Of a stretch of DNA of 64,000 bases, positions 16,893 through 25,796 are shown piece by piece. The notes under the pieces were generated by a model. That model saw nothing but the letters and a program-made list of their open reading frames with translations. It ran no database searches and was not told the DNA's origin. The translations under genes and the position numbers were made by a program. Within the stretch, counting starts at the first letter, position 1, and each line of letters begins with the position of its first letter. Source of the DNA: an uncultured Kangiella sp. (GTDB lineage Bacteria > Pseudomonadota > Gammaproteobacteria > Enterobacterales > Kangiellaceae); contig CATNCP010000003.1 of assembly GCA_950096615.1 (NCBI GenBank), forward strand, positions 1 to 64,000. The letters are read 5' to 3'.

Positions 16893-18806
16893 ATGATGTT
16901 GGAAAAAATTCAGCAGAGCATGCAAAGCCCAATAATGAAGGCGTTGATGTTCATCATTATTGTGTTTTTCATTGGAGCGGGTTATTTCGGAGCTAATATG
17001 TTTGGCGGTGACCCTGAAGAGATCGCGGAAGTTGAAGGGGTATCGATCAGCGGTCAAGCAGTTCAGCGCCGTATTGACAATATGCGTCAACGTGATGGTG
17101 TGGAGTTTGAGAAGCGTTATCCAACAGAAGCCAGCCGTCAGCAACTAAGGCAATCCATTGCACAGCAGATGATTAACGAAGAAGTGGTTAATGCTGGAAT
17201 TGCTAAAGCAGGAATGACTGCTTCTGATCAGCAAGTTAAAGAGTGGATTCGTACGTTCGAACCTTTCCAACTAGGCGGCGAATATTCTGCAGGGCAAGCT
17301 AAAGAGTTTTTGAGAAATAATGGCTGGTCAGAAAGCTACTTGAATGAATATGCTCAAGAGCGCATTGCAGCTGCACAGCTTCAGAATGCCTTAAATTCAA
17401 GTGGTTTTGCCTTAGATAACGAAATTGAGACACTGTATCGCTTGCAAGAGCAAACTCGTGATGTTCGAGTATTGCGAGTTCCTGTGTCTAAATTTACTGA
17501 TGATGTCAGTATTGAAGACGACGAAATTGAGAGCTACTACAATAAAAACAACAGTCGTTTTATGCAGCCCGAACAAATTAATCTAAAGTATGTTCGTCTG
17601 TCGTCTGATACCCTTCTTGAAGCTAAGAAAGCTGAAATCACTGAAGAAGAAATTAATGATTATTATGAACTACAGAAGTCTGCCTACAGCGAGCCTGCTG
17701 AAATTCAGGTTGCTCATATCTTAATTGATAACTCTGTTGATGATGCTGAGCAAAAAGCGACAGAGCTTCTTCAGCAGATTAACAATGGCGCTGACTTTGC
17801 AACTTTAGCGAAGGAAAATTCAAGCGATACGTTTAGTGGCGAGAATGGTGGTCAGCTTGATTGGGCTGATGCCGTTGAGCAAAGTGATACTTCAGCTGGT
17901 ACTGGCTGGGCTCCTGAGTTTGAAAAGGCTGCGCTTGCACTAGAAAGCGAAGGTGATGTTACCGACGTGGTTGAAACACAGTACGGTTTCCATATCATCA
18001 AATTGTTAGAACGTCGTGAAGGCGAGACAACGCCTTTAGCAGACGTGCGTGATGATATTGTAGAGACTTTAGCTAAAGAGGCTGCTGATGAAGAGTTCTA
18101 CGCGAAAGAATCGAAACTTAATGATGTATTGTTTGAGTTTGGTGATGATATCGAAAAGTTTGCCGAGCAAGCTGGTTTAGAGGTTAAAGAAACTGGTTTA
18201 TTCAATCGTAGCAATGCTACGGGTGTGGCAGCTGAACCGGCATTACTTGAGAAAGCATTTTCAGCACAGGTTATCGACTCTGAAGAAGTTAGCGATAAAA
18301 TTATATTGAGTAGTAAAGATATTGTGTACGTCACTGCTACGGACTATCAGGCAGAGACGGTTAAACCATTGGAAGAAGTGAAGCCTCAGATAGTAGCAAC
18401 GTTAACAAAAGAAAAGTCAGCTAAAAATGCTGAGGACTTTGCCAACAAAGTCTTAGAGGCATTACAAAACGGTGAAGCGGTTGAATCTTTGGTTGCTGAG
18501 CAAGATTTAGAGTGGCAGGAAAACTCTGCATTAAAGCGTCGTGATTCAGGTATGGATTTTGCACTGGTTTCAGCGGTGTATCAGATGTCTGCGCCAAGCG
18601 ATGAGCAGTCAGCTAGAAGTGTGGAATCATTATTTAATGGTGACTATGCAGTTATTGAGCTGAATAGTGTTAACTACCCTGATGTTGCTGATATGGATGA
18701 AGCTACTAAAACTCAATTAAAACAAACAGCTAAGAGCTTGAGTGTTCAGGCTGATACTGCAGGTGTGATTGAGCACTTTAAAACTACGGTGAAAGTGAAG
18801 CAGTAA
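16893..18806 (+). CDS. ppiD: Periplasmic folding chaperone PpiD
   Basis: 637 residues (E. coli 623). Inner-membrane anchored periplasmic chaperone near the Sec translocon that helps outer-membrane and secreted proteins fold. The single N-terminal membrane helix is residues ~15-35 (KALMFIIIVFFIGAGYFGAN), followed by a SurA-N-like chaperone domain and one parvulin domain (IQVAHILIDN to GFHIIKLLERREGE, residues ~275-375). The parvulin domain of PpiD is usually weakly active or inactive. Two tandem ATGs (16893, 16896) are possible starts. The position after hupB matches E. coli. A perfect bidirectional terminator follows. Confidence 0.96.
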   Translation: MMLEKIQQSMQSPIMKALMFIIIVFFIGAGYFGANMFGGDPEEIAEVEGVSISGQAVQRRIDNMRQRDGVEFEKRYPTEASRQQLRQSIAQQMINEEVVNAGIAKAGMTASDQQVKEWIRTFEPFQLGGEYSAGQAKEFLRNNGWSESYLNEYAQERIAAAQLQNALNSSGFALDNEIETLYRLQEQTRDVRVLRVPVSKFTDDVSIEDDEIESYYNKNNSRFMQPEQINLKYVRLSSDTLLEAKKAEITEEEINDYYELQKSAYSEPAEIQVAHILIDNSVDDAEQKATELLQQINNGADFATLAKENSSDTFSGENGGQLDWADAVEQSDTSAGTGWAPEFEKAALALESEGDVTDVVETQYGFHIIKLLERREGETTPLADVRDDIVETLAKEAADEEFYAKESKLNDVLFEFGDDIEKFAEQAGLEVKETGLFNRSNATGVAAEPALLEKAFSAQVIDSEEVSDKIILSSKDIVYVTATDYQAETVKPLEEVKPQIVATLTKEKSAKNAEDFANKVLEALQNGEAVESLVAEQDLEWQENSALKRRDSGMDFALVSAVYQMSAPSDEQSARSVESLFNGDYAVIELNSVNYPDVADMDEATKTQLKQTAKSLSVQADTAGVIEHFKTTVKVKQ

Positions 18807-18847
18807 TTGTCTAGTACTTATCCGATTAGTATTTATGTGATACACAG

Positions 18848-18876
18848 AAAAAGCCACTCAATTGAGTGGCTTTTTT
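18848..18876. terminator. Bidirectional terminator between ppiD and the sap operon
   Basis: A perfect palindrome: AAAAAGCCACTCAA followed by TTGAGTGGCTTTTT plus one more T. It has A and T runs on both sides, so it can end ppiD on the plus strand and sapF on the minus strand. Confidence 0.92.
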
Positions 18877-18925
18877 GTAAGTGTTTTACTTTGAATTAGC
18901 TCTAGGTTTAGCGCAGTTTATTAGA

Positions 18926-19714
18926 TCAGGTGATGGGCTTTTGATAGCCCGCTGATGCATTTAAAAGCTCCAGCGTATATTTTGATTTAGGCTGGCTGAA
19001 AACATCAGCTACCCGGCCATATTCTTCTTGAGTACCATTGTTTAATACCAGAACTTTATTGCTGAAATGCTGTACTAAGCCTAAATCATGTGAAATAAAG
19101 ACATAGGCCAAGTCCAGTTGATCTTGTAGGTCGAGTAATAAGTTAATAATTTGAGCCTGTACCGAGACATCCAGTGCGGACACGGGCTCATCTGCCACAA
19201 TAACTTTGGGTCTCAATAATAGGGCTCTAGCGATAGCAATTCGTTGGCGCTGACCACCAGAGAACGTATGCGGATAGCGCTCCGCATATTCAGGGCGTAG
19301 CCCGACCATTTCTAAAACTTCGACAATACGATCGCGTCGCTGGCTCGCTGTGTAATGTGTACCATTGTGCAGCGGTTCTTCAAGACTTTGTCGGATGGTG
19401 GCCCTGGGGTTCAGTGATGCCGACGCATCTTGAAAAATCATACGAATGTTTTTATACCATTCAAATTTACGATTCTTTTTCAGGATATTATTACCTTCAA
19501 ACAGCAACTCGCCACTATCAGGTTTATCGGCACCAACTAAGATGCGAGCTAAGGTAGACTTACCTGAGCCGGACTCTCCTACAACCGCTAACGTTTGTCC
19601 CGCATTAAGGCTGAAGTTAACGCCATGAAGAACTTCTAGTTGTCCTTTCTTTAAGGGATTATTCGATACCTTATAGCTTTTACGGATGTCCTTTGCGCTG
19701 AATAAGTTGGCCAT
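18926..19714 (-). CDS. sapF: Peptide ABC transporter ATP-binding protein SapF
   Basis: 262 residues (E. coli SapF 268). ABC ATPase of the oligopeptide type. Walker A is GESGSGKST near residue 48, the Q loop lies in MIFQDASASLNP, the signature is FSGGQRQRIAIARA, Walker B is VIVADEPVSALDVS and the switch His is in FISHDLGLVQH. It is the last of five genes in the order A-B-C-D-F, its start overlapping the sapD stop by one base. With SapD it should energise import of cationic (antimicrobial) peptides through SapBC. Dpp/Opp-type assignment cannot be excluded from sequence alone, but gene order and lengths favour Sap. Confidence 0.82.
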   Translation of the reverse strand: MANLFSAKDIRKSYKVSNNPLKKGQLEVLHGVNFSLNAGQTLAVVGESGSGKSTLARILVGADKPDSGELLFEGNNILKKNRKFEWYKNIRMIFQDASASLNPRATIRQSLEEPLHNGTHYTASQRRDRIVEVLEMVGLRPEYAERYPHTFSGGQRQRIAIARALLLRPKVIVADEPVSALDVSVQAQIINLLLDLQDQLDLAYVFISHDLGLVQHFSNKVLVLNNGTQEEYGRVADVFSQPKSKYTLELLNASAGYQKPIT

Positions 19715-20691
19715 TAGCTTTCCTCCTCAAGCAGAGGGAAGTGGCAACGAACCTTGCGGCCTTTTAGAGAGCGTAGCTCAGGTGGTTGCACACATTTTTT
19801 ATTGGCGTAAGGGCAACGAGGACCAAGATAACAACCAACCGGTAAATGATCGAGGGAAGGAGTACTGCCCTTGAGGTTGAATAAGCGACGTCCTTTTTTA
19901 TAGTGCATTCCATAGTGAGGAACACTGTCTAACAATGCTTTAGTGTACGGGTGGTAAGGCTGGCTCAGAAGGTTGTAGGTACGTCCTGACTCAACAATTT
20001 GGCCGCCGTACATGACGTAAACTTTGTCTGTCGTTTCAGACAAAATAGAAAAGTCATGCGTAATCAGCATTAAGGCCATATTGTGTTCTTCATTAAGCCT
20101 CAGCAATAAGTCCAATATTTGTGACTGAACGGTGACGTCGAGGGCTGTTGTTGGCTCGTCTGCAATTAGAAGCTTTGGCTCACAAGCTAGTGCCATCGCA
20201 ATCATTACGCGCTGATTTAAACCACCGGAAAGTTGATGTGGATACTCTTTATATCGACGTTTACCATCAATAATTCCTACTTGAGCTAACAACTCCTGCG
20301 CTTTGTCGTAACGCTGCCTTCGAGTGCCACCGCCATGAAAGCGAATGGTTTCATCCAGTTGATAGCCTATGGTTAATGACGGGTTAAGGCTTGATGTCGG
20401 CTCTTGAAAAATAATAGAGATGTTACTGCTGATCAGCCTTTGGCGTTCGGCATGACTCATACGCGTCAGATCGTGGCCATCAAGGTTAAATAGATCGGCG
20501 CGCATAGTGGCGGCTGGCGATAATAACCCAGCTATTGCTAGCGCCATGACACTTTTGCCTGAGCCCGATTCACCAATCACTCCCTGCACCTGACCGGAAT
20601 TGATGGACATTTTAGCGCTATCGACGGCGGGAATAATGCCACTGTCGGTTTGGAAGTCGACGCTTAAGTTTTCTACTTGCAATAAACCCAT
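19714..20691 (-). CDS. sapD: Peptide ABC transporter ATP-binding protein SapD
   Basis: 325 residues (E. coli SapD 330). ABC ATPase with Walker A GESGSGKSV, Q loop IIFQEPTSSLNPSLTIG, signature LSGGLNQRVMIAMA, Walker B LLIADEPTTALDVTVQ and switch His in LITHDFSIL. The C-terminal extension carries a Cys-rich oligopeptide-transporter motif (CYLGPRCPYANKKC), which in related DppD/OppD proteins holds an iron-sulphur cluster; all four Cys needed (with a later CVQPPELR and VRCHFP) are present. In E. coli SapD also supports Trk potassium uptake by binding ATP. Partner of SapF. Confidence 0.82.
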   Translation of the reverse strand: MGLLQVENLSVDFQTDSGIIPAVDSAKMSINSGQVQGVIGESGSGKSVMALAIAGLLSPAATMRADLFNLDGHDLTRMSHAERQRLISSNISIIFQEPTSSLNPSLTIGYQLDETIRFHGGGTRRQRYDKAQELLAQVGIIDGKRRYKEYPHQLSGGLNQRVMIAMALACEPKLLIADEPTTALDVTVQSQILDLLLRLNEEHNMALMLITHDFSILSETTDKVYVMYGGQIVESGRTYNLLSQPYHPYTKALLDSVPHYGMHYKKGRRLFNLKGSTPSLDHLPVGCYLGPRCPYANKKCVQPPELRSLKGRKVRCHFPLLEEES

Positions 20692-20702
20692 AGTCGTCAG
20701 CC

Positions 20703-21578
20703 TTAGCGGTTTAGCCGTGGGTCAAGCGCGTCTCGAACGCCATCGCCCACTAAATTGATGGAAAGCACTGTTAAAAATATTGCCAATCCTGGCAGGGTCA
20801 TGGTCCAAGGTGCGAATTGAATAAATGCACGCGACTCAGAAAGCATCGTACCCCACTCAGCCATAGGAGGTTGAGCTCCTAAACCAAGGAAACCTAACGC
20901 GGCAATATCCAATAGTGCTGTAGAAAAACTGAAAGTCAGCTGGACGATTAGCGCTGGAATAATGTTGGGCCATACGTGATGAGTGAGAAGTCGAAGCTTT
21001 TTAGCACCGTCAAGCCTTGCTGCCATGACATAATCTTTATTAAGTTCTTCTGAGATTGAAGACTGCGTAATACGAACAAACTGTGGTACTAGCACGATAA
21101 CAACTGCATAGATGGCATTCGGCAAGCCCGGCCCAATAATGGCAACAATTGCGATGGCGAGTAGCAGCGATGGGAAGGATAGGAGTAGATCCATTATTCT
21201 CATCAACAATGAGCGTAACGTCGGGTTAATAAATGCTGCCGCAGCGCCAATCACGATCCCTATTAATGCTGCAATCAAGACCACCATGAAGGTCAGCTGT
21301 AGCGAAAGTCGGGCGCCGTAAAGTAGCCTCGAAAGCATGTCTCGACCTAAGTCATCTGTACCGAAAAAGTATTGGAAATTACCAGCATCATTCCAAATAG
21401 GGGGGACGAGTATGCTGGTATTAAATTGATGGGCTGGGTCATGGGGCGCAATCCACGGGCCAATCAGCGCCATGAGTAGGATGAAGCTGAGCACGATTAA
21501 GCCAATCATGGCGCCTTTGTTGTGACGAAAGATCACCCAAGCTGCTTTTTGGTTTGCACTGACCATCGGTTTTATCAT
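20703..21578 (-). CDS. sapC: Peptide ABC transporter permease SapC
   Basis: 291 residues with about six membrane helices and the OppC-type N-terminal extension. The EAA loop that contacts the ATPase is visible as YVMAARLDGAKKLRLLTHHV, followed by WPNIIPALIVQ. The FGTDDLGRDMLSRLLYGAR motif after the first helix is typical of DppC/OppC/SapC permeases. The start overlaps the end of sapB by four bases. It pairs with SapB to form the inner-membrane channel. Confidence 0.83.
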   Translation of the reverse strand: MIKPMVSANQKAAWVIFRHNKGAMIGLIVLSFILLMALIGPWIAPHDPAHQFNTSILVPPIWNDAGNFQYFFGTDDLGRDMLSRLLYGARLSLQLTFMVVLIAALIGIVIGAAAAFINPTLRSLLMRIMDLLLSFPSLLLAIAIVAIIGPGLPNAIYAVVIVLVPQFVRITQSSISEELNKDYVMAARLDGAKKLRLLTHHVWPNIIPALIVQLTFSFSTALLDIAALGFLGLGAQPPMAEWGTMLSESRAFIQFAPWTMTLPGLAIFLTVLSINLVGDGVRDALDPRLNR

Positions 21579-22534
21579 GATGGTCTCCTTAGTCGTGGAT
21601 TAAGATAAATACTTATAAAGTCCAGAGCTAAGTTAAAAGCGATAACGATAATAGAGAGCGCCAACACGCCTCCTTGAATACTGGCAAAATCACGACGCGA
21701 TACGGCTTCAAGCAACCATTTCCCAATACCTGGCCATGCGAAAATATACTCAGTAATAATAACACCGGACATAATGATGCTAATTTGAACGCCACTGATG
21801 GTTAGGATAGGCTGCAGGGCATTACGCAGTGCGTGGACCCAAATGATGCGTTGCTTACTAATTCCTTTCGAACGAGCCGTACGGACATACTCAGATTTCA
21901 ATACCGCCAATAACGAGGAGCGCGTCATTCGCGCTACGATCGCCATGGGAATTGTACTTAAAGTTACTGCAGGCAGAATCAAATGATGCAAAGCGTTTAA
22001 GAAGGCGCTGAATCCGTATTGATTATGATGGAGTAGGGTGTCGATTAGCATAAAGCGAGTATAGGGCTCTATGTCATAAGCAAAGTTGATTCGTCCGGCG
22101 ACGGGAGTCCATCCAAGTGTCAGTGAAAATAACAGCACCAATAACATACCCCACCAAAAGATTGGCATAGAATAACCGACTAACGACGATGTCATTAATG
22201 TGTTATCAAGCCAACCACCACGACGGGTTGAGGATAAAATACCAAGAGCCAGGCCGGCAGTTACAGCGAGTAGCATAGCAAGAACGATAAGCTCAACGGT
22301 TGCGGGAAAGTGCTGTAAGAAATCCTTTAGTACGCTACGTTTATGGATACTGGAAGTGCCCCAGTCGCCATTGAATAAAAATTGCAGGTATTCAAAATAT
22401 TGAATAACCACATTGTCACTTTGAAAGTGATGGACAGGGGTATCAGATTGCAGACTGAGAATAAACGTTAAAACCGTCAGCCCAAGTAGACTAATGATTA
22501 ATGTGCTAAGTTGTTTGATTAATGTTGAAAGCAT
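21575..22534 (-). CDS. sapB: Peptide ABC transporter permease SapB
   Basis: 319 residues (E. coli SapB 321), six membrane helices. The EAA loop reads YVRTARSKGISKQRIIWVHA, followed by LRNALQPIL. The GDWGTSSIHKRSV stretch in the first periplasmic loop is the usual DppB-type motif. The ATG overlaps the sapA stop by one base (TAATG), indicating translational coupling. Together with sapC it forms the membrane channel of the importer. Confidence 0.83.
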   Translation of the reverse strand: MLSTLIKQLSTLIISLLGLTVLTFILSLQSDTPVHHFQSDNVVIQYFEYLQFLFNGDWGTSSIHKRSVLKDFLQHFPATVELIVLAMLLAVTAGLALGILSSTRRGGWLDNTLMTSSLVGYSMPIFWWGMLLVLLFSLTLGWTPVAGRINFAYDIEPYTRFMLIDTLLHHNQYGFSAFLNALHHLILPAVTLSTIPMAIVARMTRSSLLAVLKSEYVRTARSKGISKQRIIWVHALRNALQPILTISGVQISIIMSGVIITEYIFAWPGIGKWLLEAVSRRDFASIQGGVLALSIIVIAFNLALDFISIYLNPRLRRPS

Positions 22535-24246
22535 TAATTACTTGCCCCTGGAGTAGCACTATCATTGATGGGTTTTTGCAGCGTTACCCCTTCAAAATTG
22601 ATATTCCCAATAGGTGACACGATTAACCCATTAACCTCAGGCTGGACCAACACGCTGTTGTTTGCATGTGCAATGGTGAGCCACGGAGCTTCTTGTTTAA
22701 AAATTTCTTGGGCTTTCAAGTAATATTGAGTCCTTTCGGACTGCTCTGAAGAGGTTCTCGCCTTTAAGATGAGATCGTCAAACTGATTATTACACCATTT
22801 AGCATAATTATTACCACTAACGGACGAACTACAGCTCAGTAAAGGACTAAAGAAGTTATTTGGATCAGCGTTATCAGCATTCCAACCGAGTAGAACACTA
22901 TGGTGCAACCCTTGGGATACACGTGATAAGAATGTGCCCCACTCATAGGTGATGATGCGTACATCAACATTAATGTCTGCTAAGTCCTGCTGAATCATTT
23001 CGGCCATCTTTCTAGCATTCGGATTGTAGGCGCGTTGAATTGGCATTGCCCAAATGTCGATAGAAAAACCATTCTCATAACCCGCTTCTTTCAGTAGTTC
23101 GAGTGCCTTGCGTTTGCTGTAGGTAACCTTGGTGATGTTCTTATTATACGCCCATGACGACGGTGGAATTGGATTAATCGCCATAGTTGCCTGTCGGTCG
23201 TAAACGGTTTGCAGGATAGCCTCACGGTCGACAGCCATGGTTAGCGCCTGTCTGACTTTGGCATCGTGGAAGGGTGGCTTTTCTGTATTAAAAGCCCAGT
23301 AAGCAACATTAAGCCCTGGTGTTTGCACGGACTGCAAATCGTTTTTCTGAGCAACTCGCAGATGTACAGGCAAAGGATAGCTCATCACATCACATTCGCC
23401 AGCACTAAAACGCGCGAAACGCATAGCAGCATCAGGCGTAATGGCGAAAACCAAGTTTTTAACTCTTTTTACGTCAGAAAAGTAATCGTCAAAACGTTTA
23501 TAGCGAATATAGGCATCGGGCTCATAACGTTCAAAGCGGAAGGGGCCGGTGCCTATAGGTTTGTTATCTATCCACTCTGGGTGACGAAGTCGGTTAAGTT
23601 GCTGAGCGTACTCTGCCGATAGTATGGATGCAAAAGGGGTCGCTAAAATTGATAAAAAAGGGCTTTCAGGGCGTGTTAACACAAATTCAACTTGGTGCTC
23701 ACCGGTTTTGCGGATGTCTTTAATCAATCGCTCCATACTTTGTGCTTTAAAGTAAGGGTAGCGCCCACCCGAGATGCCGTGGTAAGGATGGTTTTCAAGT
23801 CGCTGGCGATTAAAGCTAAATAACACATCATCGGCATTCAAGTTACGTCTTGGCGTAAAGATTTGGCTGCCGTGAAAAGGGATGTCCTTTCTTAGATTAA
23901 AAGTATATCGAAGGCCATCATTACTAATGGACCATGACTTTGCGATAGATGGAGCGATCTCTGTTGTGCCAGGCTTGTAGGTAACTAATTGGTTATAGAT
24001 GATGTTGGCCGTCGCATCGTAAGAGGTACCGGAAGTAACCAACTGCGGATTAAAGCTGTCTGGGCTTCCTTCTGAACAGTAAACCAATAGGTCCTTTTCT
24101 TTGCTATCCTCTTTGTTTTGGCTAGGAGTGCAAGAACAACAAATGAGGGCCACTAGCGATAGTAATAGCTTGGTAGGACTTGGGGTGCCTCTGTATAGAC
24201 TGCTATGTATCATCAGGTCATTGTTTTCGTTAGATTTCTTAATCAT
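22534..24246 (-). CDS. sapA: Peptide-binding protein SapA, periplasmic (putative lipoprotein)
   Basis: 570 residues, SBP family 5 (E. coli SapA 547). Captures peptides in the periplasm for SapBCDF. The family core is seen in LLVYCSEGSPDSFNPQLVTSGTSYDA near the N-terminus, NPIGTGPF-like KPIGTGPFRFERYEPDAY near residue 230, AYWAFNTEKPPFHDAKVRQALTMAVD, and a C-terminal EAPWLTIAHAN. About 25 residues precede the hydrophobic signal core; a second ATG 11 codons in could be the true start. The signal ends in LICCSC, which is only a loose lipobox, so lipidation is uncertain. First gene of the operon, divergent from the outer-membrane protein gene at 24520. Confidence 0.83.
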   Translation of the reverse strand: MIKKSNENNDLMIHSSLYRGTPSPTKLLLSLVALICCSCTPSQNKEDSKEKDLLVYCSEGSPDSFNPQLVTSGTSYDATANIIYNQLVTYKPGTTEIAPSIAKSWSISNDGLRYTFNLRKDIPFHGSQIFTPRRNLNADDVLFSFNRQRLENHPYHGISGGRYPYFKAQSMERLIKDIRKTGEHQVEFVLTRPESPFLSILATPFASILSAEYAQQLNRLRHPEWIDNKPIGTGPFRFERYEPDAYIRYKRFDDYFSDVKRVKNLVFAITPDAAMRFARFSAGECDVMSYPLPVHLRVAQKNDLQSVQTPGLNVAYWAFNTEKPPFHDAKVRQALTMAVDREAILQTVYDRQATMAINPIPPSSWAYNKNITKVTYSKRKALELLKEAGYENGFSIDIWAMPIQRAYNPNARKMAEMIQQDLADINVDVRIITYEWGTFLSRVSQGLHHSVLLGWNADNADPNNFFSPLLSCSSSVSGNNYAKWCNNQFDDLILKARTSSEQSERTQYYLKAQEIFKQEAPWLTIAHANNSVLVQPEVNGLIVSPIGNINFEGVTLQKPINDSATPGASN

Positions 24247-24356
24247 AACAAGCTTATGGGCTAGTGCCTAGAGCTGTCTACAATCGGTTGAATTTCAATA
24301 AGTCTCTGTGAGTTGTAACAAGCTGTGAACAGGCGCTAAGTTTGGCTCGTAACAAG

Positions 24357-24384
24357 TTGAAAGGGCAGGGGAAACTGCTATACT
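24357..24384 (+). promoter_or_regulatory. Sigma-70 promoter upstream of the putative outer-membrane protein gene
   Basis: TTGAAA (24357-24362), a 16-base spacer and TATACT (24379-24384) with an extended -10 TG one base before it. A start near 24391 would give a leader of about 130 bases before 24520, containing the inverted repeat at 24414-24442. Confidence 0.6.
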
Positions 24385-24413
24385 GAAGGTATGCGAATAT
24401 TAGTGTCGCATTG

Positions 24414-24442
24414 TTTTGTCAAGCGTAAGCAAGCTGACAAAA
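24414..24442. other. Inverted repeat in the leader of the outer-membrane protein gene
   Basis: TTTTGTCA (24414-24421) and TGACAAAA (24435-24442) form a perfect 8-base palindrome around 13 bases. It lies just after the predicted start of transcription. On neither strand is it followed by a T run suited to termination, so an operator or leader hairpin is more likely. Confidence 0.45.
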
Positions 24443-24519
24443 AAGCTTAAAAACAATACCAAAACGCCAAGCGCTTAATAATAACAAGCTGCATGGGGTC
24501 AAGTGATTAGAGTGACAGC

Positions 24520-25662
24520 ATGAAATCAATGAGCCGAGTAAAATTAGCTACCGTATTAGTTGTAATGTCAGTTTCTGGCATTGCCATGGCTAAAGATGCT
24601 TCTCAGCCAGATCGTAATAGCTGGACGCCGTTTTCATTTGATGGCTCTTCCTCTGCGCTGACCTCTTCCAAAGTAGTACCTCTTTATTCAGATTCGTTTG
24701 GCTCCGACTACTTAGACTCAAATGCGCTTTCTATTGGATTAGAGGACGGAAGTGACGGTTTATGGCAGTTTTCTCTGGACGTTAACCAGTCACAAGAATC
24801 GCTATTTACTGAAGAGCAGTATCAGTTGAACGCTTCTTACAGCCCGGATAGCGCAAGCTCTACGTTTTACATTAATTACGGAAATCGTCGTGTCCCAGTA
24901 TCGATTAAAGTAGATGATTTCTTAGACTATAATCAGTCTGGTCCAGAAGGTTCTGAGCTTGCTTTAGGTTTTGAACAAAATGTAAACGATAGCTGGGCTG
25001 TTAGTATTAGTTATACTAAGTCTGAGCTGGAGCAGGCAGGCTCAGATAACAGTATTTTTGGTTTTGGTGGCGACTTTCCAATAAATCAGCAATATTGGTT
25101 TGACCTCAATAAAGATGGCTTGCCTGAAGCCGTGAATTTATTTTCAGATTTAGGCACTTCACCAGGCTTTGATAAAGCTTCCGACGGCATTGAAATTCGC
25201 CTAACTCGACAGGTTGGGGATAAAGTATCTGTCGGAAGTAGTTTGTTTCAAGGTAAAACTTCATTTGATTGGCAACCTTATCAATTAAGAGAACTTGAGG
25301 CGGTTGCGAGTGAGTTAAAAGAAAGCGGGATATCGCTGTTTAGTCAGATTGATTTCTCGCCTGAATGGTCAGTAGAGACGCAGCTTAGCCATAGAGATTA
25401 CACACAGCAGTCGCCACAAATTGTGTCGCTGGTGAGTGAGTCTGCTAATAGTCTTAACTTCGATAGTACAACTTTGGATATTGGGGTTCAATATCAGGGG
25501 CGTTGGCAAGACATGGGCTTAGTCATAAGAATTGATCTGGTTAATCTACTAGGCAATAACTTAGAAAATAATAGCAATCAAAACTTCAATGATAACGGCT
25601 TAATGCCTTATACATTTGAAACTCCAAAATATATAAAATTAAGCGGTAGCATTAACTTTTAG
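24520..25662 (+). CDS. Putative outer-membrane beta-barrel protein, unrecognised family
   Basis: 380 residues. The first 24-28 residues form a signal peptide (hydrophobic ATVLVVMSVSGIAMA ending in an AxA site). The mature part is rich in Ser, Asp, Gln and aromatics with alternating hydrophobic residues, has no Cys, and ends in KLSGSINF; a terminal Phe is the BAM recognition signature of outer-membrane barrels. A segment near residues 190-205 (WFDLNKDGLPEAVNLF) resembles a calcium-binding DxNxDG loop. I do not recognise a family. It stands alone between the divergent sap operon and the TtpC-TonB operon 300 bases downstream and has its own promoter. It could be a cargo channel for that system, but nothing in the sequence proves the link. 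Confidence 0.65.
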   Translation: MKSMSRVKLATVLVVMSVSGIAMAKDASQPDRNSWTPFSFDGSSSALTSSKVVPLYSDSFGSDYLDSNALSIGLEDGSDGLWQFSLDVNQSQESLFTEEQYQLNASYSPDSASSTFYINYGNRRVPVSIKVDDFLDYNQSGPEGSELALGFEQNVNDSWAVSISYTKSELEQAGSDNSIFGFGGDFPINQQYWFDLNKDGLPEAVNLFSDLGTSPGFDKASDGIEIRLTRQVGDKVSVGSSLFQGKTSFDWQPYQLRELEAVASELKESGISLFSQIDFSPEWSVETQLSHRDYTQQSPQIVSLVSESANSLNFDSTTLDIGVQYQGRWQDMGLVIRIDLVNLLGNNLENNSNQNFNDNGLMPYTFETPKYIKLSGSINF

Positions 25663-25709
25663 TCAATTCTGACAAGGGGTTTATTAGGTCAATTCGCTGC
25701 TGCATCAAG

Positions 25710-25728
25710 AGATAAATAAAAGTTATCT
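25710..25728. promoter_or_regulatory. Possible Fur-type operator (weak)
   Basis: AGATAA and TTATCT are perfect inverted arms separated by 7 bases, a 19-base element whose arms match those of Fur boxes. The centre does not match, so this is suggestive only. It lies about 40 bases before the -35 of the operon promoter. Confidence 0.25.
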
Positions 25729-25766
25729 GAAACTATTTCTAAATGTAAATTAACTGTAATGTTTTG

Positions 25767-25796
25767 TTGACCCTTACAGGCCTTCTCCTTTATAGT
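25767..25796 (+). promoter_or_regulatory. Sigma-70 promoter of the DUF3450-TtpC-TonB operon
   Basis: TTGACC (25767-25772), an 18-base spacer and TATAGT (25791-25796). It lies about 170 bases before the DUF3450 start and is the only good promoter match in the gap. Confidence 0.55.

Noticed and set aside
23266-23622. A 118-codon plus-strand frame inside sapA
   Set aside because: Antisense to a conserved gene; composition is unlike a real protein.
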